The notes: generated from the sequence alone by a model not told the origin. A stretch of 64,000 nt of DNA from Pseudomonas koreensis (GCF_012986595.1 NZ_JAAQYM010000002.1:682001-746000); one strand, 5' to 3'. Numbered from the stretch's first letter, positions 1 through 10,472 are shown. Numbers and translations: made by a program.

Positions 1-1647
1 GCCACCACGCTGTCGCAGATCTTCGACAGCAACGTGCGCATCTGGCTGCAGGAATCGTCGAAGATCGTCGAGGACGAGATCAGTGAAATCCTCCGTGACA
101 ACGCCCGGGCCGCGCAGTTGTTCATGCGCCACACCCGCCCGCCTGTCGACCGCCATTCCGCCCGACAAGACAAACTGACCGCCGACATCGCCGACTCGAT
201 GGGCATCGACGTCGTGGCGCTGATCCGCAACAGCGATCAAAAAGTGGTGTTCAGCACCGCCGCCGACGATATCGTCAGCCAGATCAGCACCGCACCGAAG
301 GCGGTGCTGCAAACCCTGCAAGTGGGCGGCGTGGCCACCGGCACGGTGATCTCGACGTTCGAAACCGCTCAGGACGGCGTCGACTACAAAATGATCGTCG
401 GCACTTATCTGGACAACAGCTTCCTGACCAGCGTTGCCGATGTGCATTCGCTGGACCTGCGCCTGTACCTGGCCAAGGGCGATGATTTCTCGGAGATTTT
501 CTCCACCCAGCGTTTCCAGGATCATCCCCTGCAAGTGCCGGAAGACATCGAGCAGATCCTGCGCAAGACCAAAGGCCCGTACGAACAGTTCACCAATAAC
601 TACAGCGGCATCTACCGGCCGATCTTCAACGAGAACAGCCAGCTGCAAGGGGTGATTTTCAGTGGTCTGCTGCGCCACACCAGCCTCGTCGGTCTGGTCA
701 ATCAGAGCAACCTGTTCATCCTGATTTTCCTGCTCAGCTCGGCAGCCTCGCTGGCGGTCGGCTGGCTGGTCTCGCAACGCCTGACCAAGCCCTTGCGCGG
801 TCTGGCCCGGGGCGTACAAGCGGTGATCGCCGGCGATTATCATCAGCGCCTGAGCGTGTACGGCGGCGACGAACTGGCCGAACTGAGCAGCACCTTCAAC
901 CACATGAGCCAGCGTCTGGAGGAGTTGCAGCATCTGGAGTCGCAACTGCGCCGCCGTGACCGCCTGCATGCGCTGGGCGAGGTCGCCATGGGCCTGGCCC
1001 ATGAAATCCGCAATCCGCTGGGCATCATCAAGACCGCCACCCAACTGCTGCACCGGCGTGCCGATCTGCCGGAGACCGACCGGCGCCATCTGGAATACGT
1101 GGTCAAGGAAGTCAGCCGGATCAACGATTTGATCACCGAGTTCCTCGATTTCGCCAAACCCAGTGCGCCGATCCGCGCCACCCAGTCAGCACGGGCACTG
1201 GTGGATGAACTGGCCGGGTTCTGCGAGCCGGAACTGGCCAGCCACAAGATTGACCTGCACATCGACGACCAGGCGCCCGGCGCAACGATCTACGCCGATA
1301 TCAAGCAACTCAAACAGGCCGGCCTGAACCTGATCGTCAACGCTATCGACGCCATGCCCGATGGCGGTCGCCTGACGCTGAGCATCGCCAGCGATGCGCA
1401 CTACACCATCATCAGCGTCGCGGACACCGGCCAGGGGATAGAAGCCGACATGCTCGAGCGTATCTTCACCCCGTTCGTCACCACCAAGGCTTCGGGCACC
1501 GGCCTAGGCTTGGCGAAAGTGTTTTCGGTCATGGAAAACCACAACGGACGCGTGGAGTGCGTCAGTGAAAAAGATGCCGGCGCCACGTTCAGCCTGTACA
1601 TTCCGGCCAATGGCGAAGACTTCGACGAGACTGACGATGACGCATAA
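1..1647 (+). CDS. Sensor histidine kinase (5' end outside window)
   Basis: Membrane sensor kinase of a two-component system. The frame is open from base 1 and the first transmembrane helix expected ahead of the sensor region is missing, so the true start lies upstream; the GTG at 34 is only the first start-like codon. In order: an extracytoplasmic, probably Cache-like sensor region (to about base 690), a transmembrane helix (about 706-780, NLFILIFLLSSAASLAVGWL), a HAMP linker, a HisKA domain whose phospho-acceptor His (AHEIRNPLG) is encoded at 1000-1002, then a HATPase domain with N-box (NLIVNAIDAMPDGG), DTGQGI and GTGLGLAKV. It overlaps the response regulator by 11 bases, so the two are translated as a pair. 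The signal sensed cannot be read from the sequence. Confidence 0.93.
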   Translation, partial: ATTLSQIFDSNVRIWLQESSKIVEDEISEILRDNARAAQLFMRHTRPPVDRHSARQDKLTADIADSMGIDVVALIRNSDQKVVFSTAADDIVSQISTAPKAVLQTLQVGGVATGTVISTFETAQDGVDYKMIVGTYLDNSFLTSVADVHSLDLRLYLAKGDDFSEIFSTQRFQDHPLQVPEDIEQILRKTKGPYEQFTNNYSGIYRPIFNENSQLQGVIFSGLLRHTSLVGLVNQSNLFILIFLLSSAASLAVGWLVSQRLTKPLRGLARGVQAVIAGDYHQRLSVYGGDELAELSSTFNHMSQRLEELQHLESQLRRRDRLHALGEVAMGLAHEIRNPLGIIKTATQLLHRRADLPETDRRHLEYVVKEVSRINDLITEFLDFAKPSAPIRATQSARALVDELAGFCEPELASHKIDLHIDDQAPGATIYADIKQLKQAGLNLIVNAIDAMPDGGRLTLSIASDAHYTIISVADTGQGIEADMLERIFTPFVTTKASGTGLGLAKVFSVMENHNGRVECVSEKDAGATFSLYIPANGEDFDETDDDA

Positions 1648-3028
1648 CATTCTGGTGGTGGACGACGAACCGAAACTCTGCGACCTGCTGGCCTCGGCCC
1701 TTGGTCAGAACGGCGTCACCGTGTTCACCGCCGGCAATGGCCTGCATGCGCTCAAGGTGCTGGAGAGCGAAGACATCGACCTGCTCATCAGCGACTGGCG
1801 CATGCCCGGCATGGGCGGTCCGCAGTTGTTGGCGGAAGTGAAAACCCGCTTTCCGCAGATGCCGGTGATTGTCATGACCGCCTACAGCACGGTGAAAAAC
1901 GCCGTGGAATCGATGCGCAATGGCGCGTTCGATTACATTGCCAAGCCGTTCGACATCGACGAACTGGACATCACCGTCAGCAAGGCCCTGCAGTTTCGCG
2001 ACATCCTCAAAGACAACCAGCGCATGCGCGCCGAACTCGACGAACATCAGCAGATCGACAGCCTGATCGGCGACAGCCCGAGCTTCCGCTGCGTGCTGCA
2101 AGCGGTGGACTCGGTCCGCGAAAGCACCGCCACCGTGCTGCTCAGCGGCGAGAGCGGCACCGGCAAGGAAATGGTCGCGCGGGCCATTCACAAACATGGC
2201 AATCGCGCCGACAAACCGTTTGTCGCGGTGAACTGTGCGGCGATTCCCGAAGGGCTGCTGGAAAGCGAGATGTTCGGCCACCGCAAAGGCGCATTCACCG
2301 GCGCCGTGGCCGATCGCATCGGGCGCTTTCAGCAGGCCGACAAAGGCACGCTGTTTCTCGATGAGATCGGCGAGATGCCGCTGGCGCTACAGGCGAAAAT
2401 CCTCCGCGCCCTGCAGGAGCGGGTGATCGAGCCAGTGGGCGATACCAAGGAGCGCAAAGTCGATGTGCGGGTGATCGCCGCCACCAATAAAGACCTGCTG
2501 CAAGCGGTGGCGAACAAAGAGTTTCGCGAAGACCTCTACTACCGCCTCAACGTGTTCCCCATTCCACTGCCGGCGCTGCGCGAACGGGTCGAAGACATCG
2601 CACCGCTGGCCCGGCATTTCGCCCACACACTGGGCGCCGCTGCCGGCAAACGCATCAGTGGTTTCAGCGCGCAGGCCTTGCAGGCCATGACCCGCTATTC
2701 ATGGCCGGGCAACATTCGCGAACTGCAGAACTGCGTCGAGCGCGCGACCATCGTCGCGTCCGCCAACCTCATCGAGGAGCACGATCTGCCGGCGTATCTG
2801 TTCGCTGCGCAAGCGTCTGACAGCAGCGGCCCGCTGAGCGACATCAACGGTGTGCCGGCGGACCTCGACGCAGCGCTGGCAGAAGTCGAGAAGGCTTACA
2901 TTCTCGCCGCCCTGCAGCAGAGCAACGGCGTGCAGGCTGCCGCGGCGCAGTTGATCGGGATCTCCGAGCGCAGCTTCTGGTATCGCCTGAAGAAGCTCGG
3001 GATCCACGTCGACAAAATCGTACGTTGA
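1637..3028 (+). CDS. NtrC-family sigma-54-dependent response regulator
   Basis: Partner of the kinase it overlaps. The 463-aa protein starts at the ATG giving MTHNILVVDDE; a longer frame from 1565 is rejected because the receiver domain begins exactly here. Receiver domain 1-120 with the acidic pair D9/D10, phospho-acceptor D53 (ISDWRMPG) and K105. The AAA+ sigma-54 activator domain runs about 142-385, with Walker A GESGTGKE at 171-178, the sigma-54 contact loop GAFTGA at 218-223, and Walker B LFLDEIGE near 239-246. A Fis-type helix-turn-helix closes the protein (AAAQLIGISERSFWYRLKKL). It should activate sigma-54 promoters when phosphorylated; its targets are not evident from the neighbours, which are convergent and unrelated. 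Confidence 0.95.
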   Translation: MTHNILVVDDEPKLCDLLASALGQNGVTVFTAGNGLHALKVLESEDIDLLISDWRMPGMGGPQLLAEVKTRFPQMPVIVMTAYSTVKNAVESMRNGAFDYIAKPFDIDELDITVSKALQFRDILKDNQRMRAELDEHQQIDSLIGDSPSFRCVLQAVDSVRESTATVLLSGESGTGKEMVARAIHKHGNRADKPFVAVNCAAIPEGLLESEMFGHRKGAFTGAVADRIGRFQQADKGTLFLDEIGEMPLALQAKILRALQERVIEPVGDTKERKVDVRVIAATNKDLLQAVANKEFREDLYYRLNVFPIPLPALRERVEDIAPLARHFAHTLGAAAGKRISGFSAQALQAMTRYSWPGNIRELQNCVERATIVASANLIEEHDLPAYLFAAQASDSSGPLSDINGVPADLDAALAEVEKAYILAALQQSNGVQAAAAQLIGISERSFWYRLKKLGIHVDKIVR

Positions 3029-3038
3029 GGCCAGCGCT

Positions 3039-3704
3039 TCAGCTGACCGTGCCGCCGCGGGCTTCACTCATGATCTGCCGGATCGCTCCGACAAAGGTGT
3101 CCACCGGCTGCCCGCCCGTGACCGCGTACTGACCGTTGAACACCACGGTCGGCACGGAACTCACGCCGCGTTGCAGCCAGGTTTGTTCTTCTTCGCGCAC
3201 TGACTCGGCAAACTCGTCGGAGGCCAGAATCGCCGCCGCGCGCTGGCGGTCGAGACCGACGCTTTCGGCAATCTGCGTCAGTTGCGCGTGATCGGAAGGG
3301 TTGCCGCCGTCCGTGAAATACGCCTTGAACAGCGCTTCTTTCAACGGCAATTGCAAACCCTCAAGCCCCGCCCAATGCAGCAAGCGGTGGGCATCGAAAG
3401 TGTTGTAGATGCGGCTGTTGCCATCGGTGCGAAAGGCAAACCCGACGTCGGCGCCACGGGCGCGAATCGCCTCGCGGTTCTTCTGCGACTGCTCCGGGGT
3501 CGAGCCGTATTTCTCGCCGATGTGCTCGGTGATGTTCTGCCCCTCAGGGCCCATTTTCGGGTTCAGTTCGAACGGCTGGAAATGAATCTCGGCCTGCACT
3601 TCATCGCGCAGAATCTCCAGCGCCTGCAACAGGCCGTACAGACCGACGACGCACCACGGGCAAGACACGTCGCTGACAAAATCGATTTTCAAAGCGGAAC
3701 TCAT
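3039..3704 (-). CDS. DsbA-family (FrnE-like) thiol oxidoreductase
   Basis: Cytoplasmic-looking thioredoxin-fold protein of 221 aa without a signal peptide. The redox motif CPWC is at residues 15-18 (SDVSCPWCVVG), directly after the first beta strand, as in the FrnE/2-hydroxychromene-2-carboxylate isomerase branch of the DsbA family. The cis-proline loop is visible as GVSSVPTVVFNGQY near the C-terminus, followed by the usual GGQPVDTF. The start at 3704 (ATG behind a GAGG ribosome site) is preferred over upstream codons because the domain begins at once. It converges with the response regulator gene, leaving ten bases between the stops. Members are usually called polyketide-synthesis dithiol-disulfide isomerases, but no polyketide genes are here; the substrate is unknown. 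Confidence 0.9.
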   Translation of the reverse strand: MSSALKIDFVSDVSCPWCVVGLYGLLQALEILRDEVQAEIHFQPFELNPKMGPEGQNITEHIGEKYGSTPEQSQKNREAIRARGADVGFAFRTDGNSRIYNTFDAHRLLHWAGLEGLQLPLKEALFKAYFTDGGNPSDHAQLTQIAESVGLDRQRAAAILASDEFAESVREEEQTWLQRGVSSVPTVVFNGQYAVTGGQPVDTFVGAIRQIMSEARGGTVS

Positions 3705-3753
3705 CACACACCTCGCGGACAGATCGCACATCGCGAAGTCTGAAAGATACACC

Positions 3754-3826
3754 TGTAGGAGCTGCCGAAGGCTGCGATCTTTTGATCTTCAAAAGCAAAA
3801 GATCGCAGCCTTCAGCAGCTCCTACA
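3754..3826. repeat. REP-like inverted repeat, GGAGCTGCCGAAGG family
   Basis: Near-perfect 73-base hairpin with arms reading TGTAGGAGCTGCCGAAGGCT and its complement and a short loop near TTGATCTTCAAAAG. A diverged copy sits at 62457-62540. It lies between a minus-strand gene start (3704) and the 3' end of another minus-strand gene (3879), so it could also attenuate read-through. Confidence 0.9.
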
Positions 3827-3878
3827 AGGGATGCATGCCAAGGTAAGCGTGAACCTGCTCGCGATAAGGTCGCCTCGG

Positions 3879-4913
3879 TTACAACAGATTCCCCGCCGCC
3901 ACCGGCTCGATCTGCGCCCAGTGCGAGGTGTCTTCACGGTGCTCTTGCAAATACGGCAACACCGCCGCCAGCAACGGCGCCTTGAACGCTTCCTGAAAAC
4001 GATGGGCCAGCCCCGGTATCAGTTTCAACTGACTGCCACGGATGTGCGCCGCCAGGTGCACGCCGTGCATCACCGGCAACAGCGGATCGGCCGTGCCGTG
4101 CACCACCAGCGTTGGCACGCGCAATTGATTGAGCAAGGCCACCCGGCTCGGCTCGGCCAGAATCGCCATGATCTGGCGCTTCACGCCTTCTGGATTGAAC
4201 GCGCGGTCGTAAGCAATCGCCGCCTGATGCAGCAACGCCTGCCGGTCATCGGTCACGGCCGGGCTGCCGAGCGCCGCCAGCAAGTCAGCCTGTTGCTCCA
4301 GTGCAACCTCGCGATTCGGCGCACCACGGCGCGCCAGCAATTGCACCAGTGCCGCGCTCGGCGCCGGCAAGCCTTCGGCGCCGGAGCTGGTCATGATCAG
4401 CGTCAGGCTCTCCACCCGTTGTGGTGCCATCGCCGCCAGATGCTGGGCGATCATTCCGCCCATGCTTGCGCCCAGTACGTGGAACTGGTCGATGTGCAGC
4501 GCGTCCATCAGGCCCAGCGCATCGTCAGCCATGTCGGTCAGCGAATACGGGGCCGATACAGGCAAGCCGAGCTTGTAGCGCAGCACTTCAAACGTCAGGT
4601 TGGCCTCGGCCGGTGCCTGGCGCCAGGTCGACAAGCCAACATCACGGTTGTCATAGCGGATCACCCGAAAGCCTTGCTGACACAGCGCAACCACCACTTC
4701 GTCCGGCCAGTGAATCAACTGGCCGCCCAGGCCCATGACCAGCAACAGTGCCGGATCCGATGCACGGCCGATGCTCTGGTAGGCAATGCTCACTTGTTGC
4801 AGATCGACATGCTCGGTCGGCACGTTCACGTCACAACGCGCGGCCGCGAACGAAGGCGTACCGAATAACAACGCGACCAAAACAGCCGCGAGCGAAAAAA
4901 ATCCCTTGATCAT
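3879..4913 (-). CDS. Exported alpha/beta hydrolase
   Basis: A 344-aa serine hydrolase. The ATG at 4913 is chosen because it gives a clean signal peptide ([20 protein letters not shown], cleavage probably after SFAAA), whereas the open frame extends upstream to 5117 with no domain content. The triad can be placed by eye: nucleophile S150 in the elbow GASMGG, acid D276 in HGTADPLLP, and H304 in GLAHRF. The oxyanion-side motif MGLGGQ is at 60-65. The sequence resembles the esterase/epoxide-hydrolase-like branch that often acts on small esters; the substrate is not predictable. The 224 bases upstream separate it from the divergent 1737-aa toxin-like gene, so the two may share a regulatory region. 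Confidence 0.88.
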   Translation of the reverse strand: MIKGFFSLAAVLVALLFGTPSFAAARCDVNVPTEHVDLQQVSIAYQSIGRASDPALLLVMGLGGQLIHWPDEVVVALCQQGFRVIRYDNRDVGLSTWRQAPAEANLTFEVLRYKLGLPVSAPYSLTDMADDALGLMDALHIDQFHVLGASMGGMIAQHLAAMAPQRVESLTLIMTSSGAEGLPAPSAALVQLLARRGAPNREVALEQQADLLAALGSPAVTDDRQALLHQAAIAYDRAFNPEGVKRQIMAILAEPSRVALLNQLRVPTLVVHGTADPLLPVMHGVHLAAHIRGSQLKLIPGLAHRFQEAFKAPLLAAVLPYLQEHREDTSHWAQIEPVAAGNLL

Positions 4914-5137
4914 GAAAAACACCGAAACGCAGAACCCCAGTAGAGCGCGAGTCTGATGAAGTTTGTTCAAGCGCGCTGCCACAGTTGCGTGACAGTTTGA
5001 TGAAGTTTGCCGAGCGGTCGTCAGCACCGTACAAAAAGCAACGCGATAACTATGTACCACCCGCCCCTGCCGTCCCTGACCTCTAATGGCGCGAACGCCG
5101 GTTTGCCCGGCCTTCACGCTCTTGGAGAGCCACTTTC

Positions 5138-8100
5138 ATGTTCGACCAACTCTCGCAGCGACCGAGCGACTTCGGCCTCGCCTCCTCGCTATCCGCCGAT
5201 CAGGACCTGAACCTGCTGTTGAGCGCCACGGCGCGCTGGCGCGATTGCCACGATCAGTGGCTTGAGCTCATGGCCCAGGATCCGCCCTCCATGCTCGATG
5301 AGCCGTGGTGGAATGCTCGGGCACGCGGCACCCGGGTGAGCCGCAAGGCCCACGCCATCAGCCTGTATCGCCAGCATTTCGAAGTGTCGAGCCTATGGGC
5401 ACTCGCCGACGGCCTATTGAACGGCGAACAACTCAAAGCACTGCAGACGCTGATCGAGCCGACCGTGCAGACGACTGCCAGCGTGTCGGTCCAGCAACTG
5501 CGGCTCAAAGACGCGAATCAGCTGACGGTCGAGCTGTCCGGTGCGTTGCTCATCACCCTGAGCAGCGATCCGGCTGCGCACTGGCTGTACCTGCCGTCGT
5601 CCACCTTGGCCTGGATCAGCTTTACCGAGCGGCAGAAGTTGCAGGAATGGCTGATTGAACAGCAGCCACAATTGCTCGGTCAGCAGCGCCTGGAAACCAC
5701 GGCCATCCGCGTTGAATACAGTGCGCTCGAAGCCCCGGCATTGACCAAAGGCGCCGAGGCGCTGCTGACGCAGTTCAAGCGCCTGGCACCAGACCGGCAA
5801 CGTTGCGAAACCGTGCTCTCGTCGCCCCCGGAACAGCCGGCCATCGACGGGCAAGACCCTCTCGCGCCGTTCTACCAGCTCAGTCCCGACATTCCACTGG
5901 GCCAACGCCTCAAGGCCCTGAGCCTGCAACAGAGCGCACTGGAAAACCTGCTCGGCAGCGACTTTCAAGGTGACCGCAGCGACCCGCGTCTGCAACGCTT
6001 GAAACAACAGCTCGATACGCTCGAGGCTGCCGAACAGGCCAGCCATACGGCCGCCACGCAGTTGCTCAACCCCGCTAGCGACTTGCAGATGCTTGAACTG
6101 CGCCATAAGACCCACCCGCCATACACCGCGCTTCATCAGGCACGGCTGAGCGGTTTGCGCGCCGAAGCCCAATTGCAATTGACCCTGAACCAGATCAGCC
6201 CTGAAGAGCACCAATGGCTCGAATCCGTTCTGGATGCACCGGCTCAACCACGCCCGGACACAGTCGTGGTGGCGCGACTGGTCCTGGCAGCGAACGATAC
6301 CGAGGGCGATCCCCATCGCCGGCAAACCGAGGAACTGGATGGCGTCCTGCTGTTCAGCCACCCCTCGGTATTGTCGCCAGCCTCCCAACAGAGCCTGCTG
6401 CTGTACTGGCCCGGGCGCTTCGGTGGCCTGCAGCGATTCGACTCGCGGCAGGCGCTGGAGGCGACGCTGTTCAAGGTTCAGGCCAACGATAAAACCCAGG
6501 CGCTGCAGCTGCTGGCGCTGAGCGGCGATCCGTTCGAGTACGCCTTGCAAATGCAGCTCTACGCCTGCGTTCAGGAAGCCGGGCAGATCCTCAGCGCCAA
6601 TTCCCTTCCCGCGCGCGCGGCGCAACGCCAGTCGGCCCTGCAGGCGCTTCGCGAACAGGCGCTCGCTCGCCTGACGGTACCGGCTGCCCCCTCCCGGGAC
6701 CTGACGTATTCGCACCTCGTCGAACAGAACCACAGCGCGGCATTGGCCAGGCGCCTGCCGTCGTGGTTGAGCGCGCTGCCACAGGAGCGACGCCAATCGC
6801 TCAAGTCCCTGCTCAGCGCCTACATCAAGGCAATCAAGCACTCCCACCGGTTAGTCGAGCGCGAACTGCCACCGCGCGACACCTTCAGCCGCCGGGCGAT
6901 CTTCGCTTATCTGCAAAAGGCCTTCGACCTGAGCGCCAACGTTGAGGTGCTGCTGGATATTCCCGACAGCACATCCTGGCGCAAAGAACTCATCGCCGCC
7001 CCGGCGCCCGGGACGCCGCAGCGCAACAGGCTGATCGCCAGTGCACAACGCAGCAAGCTGGCGCTCGCCGATCTGCTGCAAGGCAACATCGATCAATCGA
7101 TGTGGTGGCGCCTGTCGTTCATGCAGGTCGAGGTCAGCGGTGCAGTCGCCACGGAATGTCGCACCGTCAAAGCGGCAATCAACCAGCCGTGGCTGCGCAC
7201 ACTCGTGACCGATCAGGATCTGGCCGGCCAATACGAAACACTGATCCGTGAGACGTTTCTCGGCCCGCCGGGGGAATCGGCCTTCAACCATCAATATCGC
7301 CGTGAGTGCCTGAGCGAACCCTTGCGGCTGATGCTCAAACTGCAAGGCGAGTTCGCGCGGTTACAAGGTGAGATCAACGCTAATGGCCAGCAAATCCTCG
7401 ACATCGCCATCGATGCCGACAGTCGCGCGGCCTACACAGCCAACGGCCGGCGCATCGTGTTGCTGCCGGCGCACTTGAGCGCAGGCGGCGACGACACGCA
7501 CGCGCAAGGGCCCAGCACACTGGCGGGCATTACCTTCATCGAGGAACAGATCAGCGGGCAGACGCTGCTGTACCTGCCCGACAGCCCTGACGGGGTATTT
7601 CTGCGCCAGTTCGACAGCCTCGAAGCGGCGCGCAAGGCGCTGTACAACCTGTGCCTGAAAAGCGCCATGCCCGCGTATCTGGCCGGACGGGCCGTCACTG
7701 GCGAGTTTGACCGGCATGTCAGCCGGATCAATCAGGCGCAGCTGAAAAACTTCGACACGATCATTGGCACGGGTCAGGCCTGGCCGGCCAGCACGTCGCT
7801 GGCCGCGCACCTGCTCAACGTGCACATGGGACGATTGCTCAAGGCACATCGCGAGACCTCGCGCTCCAACGACGCGTTGTACCTGGAGGGCGTCGCATTG
7901 AAATGCGGGGCACTCTTCAACTACCTGAAAATGGCCCTGGGCATGCTGCCCTTTGTCGGCAGCGCCATTGCCCTGTACGACGCCTGGAACAGCGCGAACA
8001 TGGCGGTGGCGGCCTTTCTGCGGGGCGAGGTCGGACATGGCCTGGCCGAAGTCGAAGCGGTGCTGCTGTCGCTGATCGATGCCGCCATGGACACGCTGCC

Positions 8101-10351
8101 CGGCACCAGCGCTGCCGGCAGCGTCCGTTCGCTGACCCGCCTGCGCCAGTTGAAGACACTGGGCAAACGCCCTGCCAGCCTGGTCGCCGCGACACAACGC
8201 CGGGCGCGATACTCACTGGAGCGCTTTCAGGGTTACGAGTATGAACGGCCAATCTCCCTCGCCGGCCTGCAGCCGGGCAGCGAAGGCATTTATCGTCAGG
8301 TCTATCGCCATGCCGACGGCGACTTCATCCTCAGCCACGGGCGCATCTACCGCGTCGAACTGAGCCAGAACCCGCCGCAATGGCGCCTGAGCGGCACCCG
8401 CACGCGCACCTACAAGCAACCTGTCGCACTGGATGAAGCGGGCCACTGGAACAGTCACTACGCGGTCTACGGCACAACGATCGCCGGCGGCGGTGTCGGC
8501 GGTGGCGCGGTACTCGGGCACGTGGCCGACGGCCTCGACCCACTGTGGCCTGCCGCCATTCGGGCCTTGTTGCCGCGCTGGTGGGTTGATCGACAACTGC
8601 GCCGCCAACTGACCCTGACCCACAGCATCGACGCCAGCACCCGGCGCCTGGATACCCAGACCCGAAACTCCAACCAGTTGCTGGAGCAGTACCAGGGCCT
8701 GACCGTCGCCGAGCGCAAACCGTTGCAAACCAAGGTCGATGCGGCGTGCATCAACGACATCGATACCGTCGAAGCCGTGTATCACAATCTCTCCGAACTG
8801 CTGCCCATGAGCCACGGCAGGCGACGCGTACAGATCGAAGACTTTCAGAGCCGCTGCGCGTGGGTCGCCACCGACCGCACCATCCAGCGTCTCAATGTGT
8901 CCCGGGCCAGGCTGCTGGACTATCTGAGCACGATTGACGAACTGGTCGCACAATCCGACGCCATCCCGTTTACCGAGACCGCAGCGCATCTGGAACTGGT
9001 CACCCGCCGAAAAGCGGTGCGCAAGCAGTTCCTGAAAGAGTTCGATCACCTGCGCGCGTGCACCGAAGAAGCCAACCGGTGGAATGCCCGCATCACCAAC
9101 CGGAGCCAGAGGGCGAAGATGGCCGAGAACGTGGCCGCGCTTAATCAGCACCTTGGCGAGGCCACCTACGACTATCTGAAAACCACCCACATTCTGGAGC
9201 TCATCACCCATTACGATGCCGTCGATGATTTATCCTGGACCTACTTTCAGGTGCAGATGAAGAAGGCCCGAACCAAGGTCGGTCGCACACTGCTGACCCA
9301 GCATTATCTGCCCGAGGTTCAGGCCAGCGCGGCGCAGCGCAATCGCGTACTCGAAGAGTGCCTTGAGACCTACGCCGGGTTCCGTCGCCAGTTGAATGCC
9401 TGGCGCATTGGCTATCCGCAGCATCTGGACCTGGAACAGGTCACGCCGTTTCTCGACGGGCTAAGCAAGATCGAAGCCCATGCACGACAGGCCATCAAGA
9501 GTCGCCAGCCGATCAAACCCAAGGCGAGCGGCAACAGGCAACTGTTCGAAACCGAAGACAATCAATTGCTGATCGGCACCCAGACCATCGATGCCGTCAC
9601 CCGACAACGACGCTTCACCGTCGAAGGTCTCGACGGCTATCGGGAAACCTGGCTGCCGCGTTCGAGCGGCAAATACCTCCTGCAGACCGAACCGACCGTC
9701 ACGGCGTCCGCCGCGCCGACCGATGTTCAATCACTGCTCAAGGAAGCGCGCAAACGCCTCGCCAGTGTTGCGGCCTACCGCAACAAAGTCATGGGCTACG
9801 CCCGGCAGGACATGCTGCCCGTGGACCTGGAACACGTGTTGAGCAGTGAGGCGCTGGAACTCAGTACCCGGGCGGACTCCATCGAACGGTTGTCACCCGA
9901 CGAATCGCTGGTGCTGCAATTGAATGCCCAGGCTCAGGAACTGCGCAGCGCCGGCCGGACACTGCGCATCGAGCAATCGATGCGCAGCCACACCCCGACT
10001 GAAGGCTATCTGGACTACCTGATACAGCAACAGGTGGTCGACATCCGCAAAGAAGGTGGCCTGCGCGCATTGGGTAAGCGTCCCGACGGGCGCAAGGACT
10101 TCCTGCAGGAATACGAAGTGCGCGACCTCAGCAGCAATCCGCCGCGCACCTTGTGGTATGCGCACTTCCACTACACCTCGGACAAGGTGCCGTTCGAGGA
10201 CTTCGTCAAAGCCCACTTGAAGTTGCCGCAGCAACGCAACCTCGGTCTGCAGTGGCAGCAGGCGCAAGCGGCCGGCGGCGCTCAGGTTGAAGCGATCTGG
10301 CGCGGTGACATCGGCAAACCGCTGGGCAAACGCCTGTTTTCAGCGCTGTAA
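5138..10351 (+). CDS. Giant toxin-like protein 1 (DUF6543/dermonecrotic-toxin type)
   Basis: A 1737-aa protein of the kind annotated in Pseudomonas as dermonecrotic toxin domain (DUF6543) proteins; this is my recognition, not a search. The start is supported by GGAG about ten bases before the ATG. No signal peptide. A beta-type motif recurs near residues 132 (HWLYLPSS), 401 (LLLYWPGRFGG) and 795 (LLYLPDSPDG), each followed by an FxS-type helix start. A hydrophobic stretch (MALGMLPFVGSAIALYDAW) begins near 928 and continues through a second apolar helix to about 985. Then comes a beta module (YEYERPISLAGLQ, EGIYRQVYRHADGDF) from about 1033, and a long charged, probably coiled-coil region from about 1150. 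The C-terminal 250 residues match no catalytic family I know. A strong terminator follows. Codon use looks native. Confidence 0.85.
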   Translation: MFDQLSQRPSDFGLASSLSADQDLNLLLSATARWRDCHDQWLELMAQDPPSMLDEPWWNARARGTRVSRKAHAISLYRQHFEVSSLWALADGLLNGEQLKALQTLIEPTVQTTASVSVQQLRLKDANQLTVELSGALLITLSSDPAAHWLYLPSSTLAWISFTERQKLQEWLIEQQPQLLGQQRLETTAIRVEYSALEAPALTKGAEALLTQFKRLAPDRQRCETVLSSPPEQPAIDGQDPLAPFYQLSPDIPLGQRLKALSLQQSALENLLGSDFQGDRSDPRLQRLKQQLDTLEAAEQASHTAATQLLNPASDLQMLELRHKTHPPYTALHQARLSGLRAEAQLQLTLNQISPEEHQWLESVLDAPAQPRPDTVVVARLVLAANDTEGDPHRRQTEELDGVLLFSHPSVLSPASQQSLLLYWPGRFGGLQRFDSRQALEATLFKVQANDKTQALQLLALSGDPFEYALQMQLYACVQEAGQILSANSLPARAAQRQSALQALREQALARLTVPAAPSRDLTYSHLVEQNHSAALARRLPSWLSALPQERRQSLKSLLSAYIKAIKHSHRLVERELPPRDTFSRRAIFAYLQKAFDLSANVEVLLDIPDSTSWRKELIAAPAPGTPQRNRLIASAQRSKLALADLLQGNIDQSMWWRLSFMQVEVSGAVATECRTVKAAINQPWLRTLVTDQDLAGQYETLIRETFLGPPGESAFNHQYRRECLSEPLRLMLKLQGEFARLQGEINANGQQILDIAIDADSRAAYTANGRRIVLLPAHLSAGGDDTHAQGPSTLAGITFIEEQISGQTLLYLPDSPDGVFLRQFDSLEAARKALYNLCLKSAMPAYLAGRAVTGEFDRHVSRINQAQLKNFDTIIGTGQAWPASTSLAAHLLNVHMGRLLKAHRETSRSNDALYLEGVALKCGALFNYLKMALGMLPFVGSAIALYDAWNSANMAVAAFLRGEVGHGLAEVEAVLLSLIDAAMDTLPGTSAAGSVRSLTRLRQLKTLGKRPASLVAATQRRARYSLERFQGYEYERPISLAGLQPGSEGIYRQVYRHADGDFILSHGRIYRVELSQNPPQWRLSGTRTRTYKQPVALDEAGHWNSHYAVYGTTIAGGGVGGGAVLGHVADGLDPLWPAAIRALLPRWWVDRQLRRQLTLTHSIDASTRRLDTQTRNSNQLLEQYQGLTVAERKPLQTKVDAACINDIDTVEAVYHNLSELLPMSHGRRRVQIEDFQSRCAWVATDRTIQRLNVSRARLLDYLSTIDELVAQSDAIPFTETAAHLELVTRRKAVRKQFLKEFDHLRACTEEANRWNARITNRSQRAKMAENVAALNQHLGEATYDYLKTTHILELITHYDAVDDLSWTYFQVQMKKARTKVGRTLLTQHYLPEVQASAAQRNRVLEECLETYAGFRRQLNAWRIGYPQHLDLEQVTPFLDGLSKIEAHARQAIKSRQPIKPKASGNRQLFETEDNQLLIGTQTIDAVTRQRRFTVEGLDGYRETWLPRSSGKYLLQTEPTVTASAAPTDVQSLLKEARKRLASVAAYRNKVMGYARQDMLPVDLEHVLSSEALELSTRADSIERLSPDESLVLQLNAQAQELRSAGRTLRIEQSMRSHTPTEGYLDYLIQQQVVDIRKEGGLRALGKRPDGRKDFLQEYEVRDLSSNPPRTLWYAHFHYTSDKVPFEDFVKAHLKLPQQRNLGLQWQQAQAAGGAQVEAIWRGDIGKPLGKRLFSAL

Positions 10352-10358
10352 GCCAGAC

Positions 10359-10394
10359 ACAGCGGAGCACACCCTCGTGCTCCGCTGTTTTTTT
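10359..10394 (+). terminator. Rho-independent terminator after toxin-like gene 1
   Basis: A 12-bp perfect stem (ACAGCGGAGCAC / GTGCTCCGCTGT) with a six-base loop is followed by a run of T, eight bases after the stop codon. Confidence 0.95.
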
Positions 10395-10472
10395 GTGGAT
10401 CGACAGCGCCCACAACATGAGACAAACTCACCACATTCGCTTTAATCACAAATTTTCCTCATGGGGCCAGCC

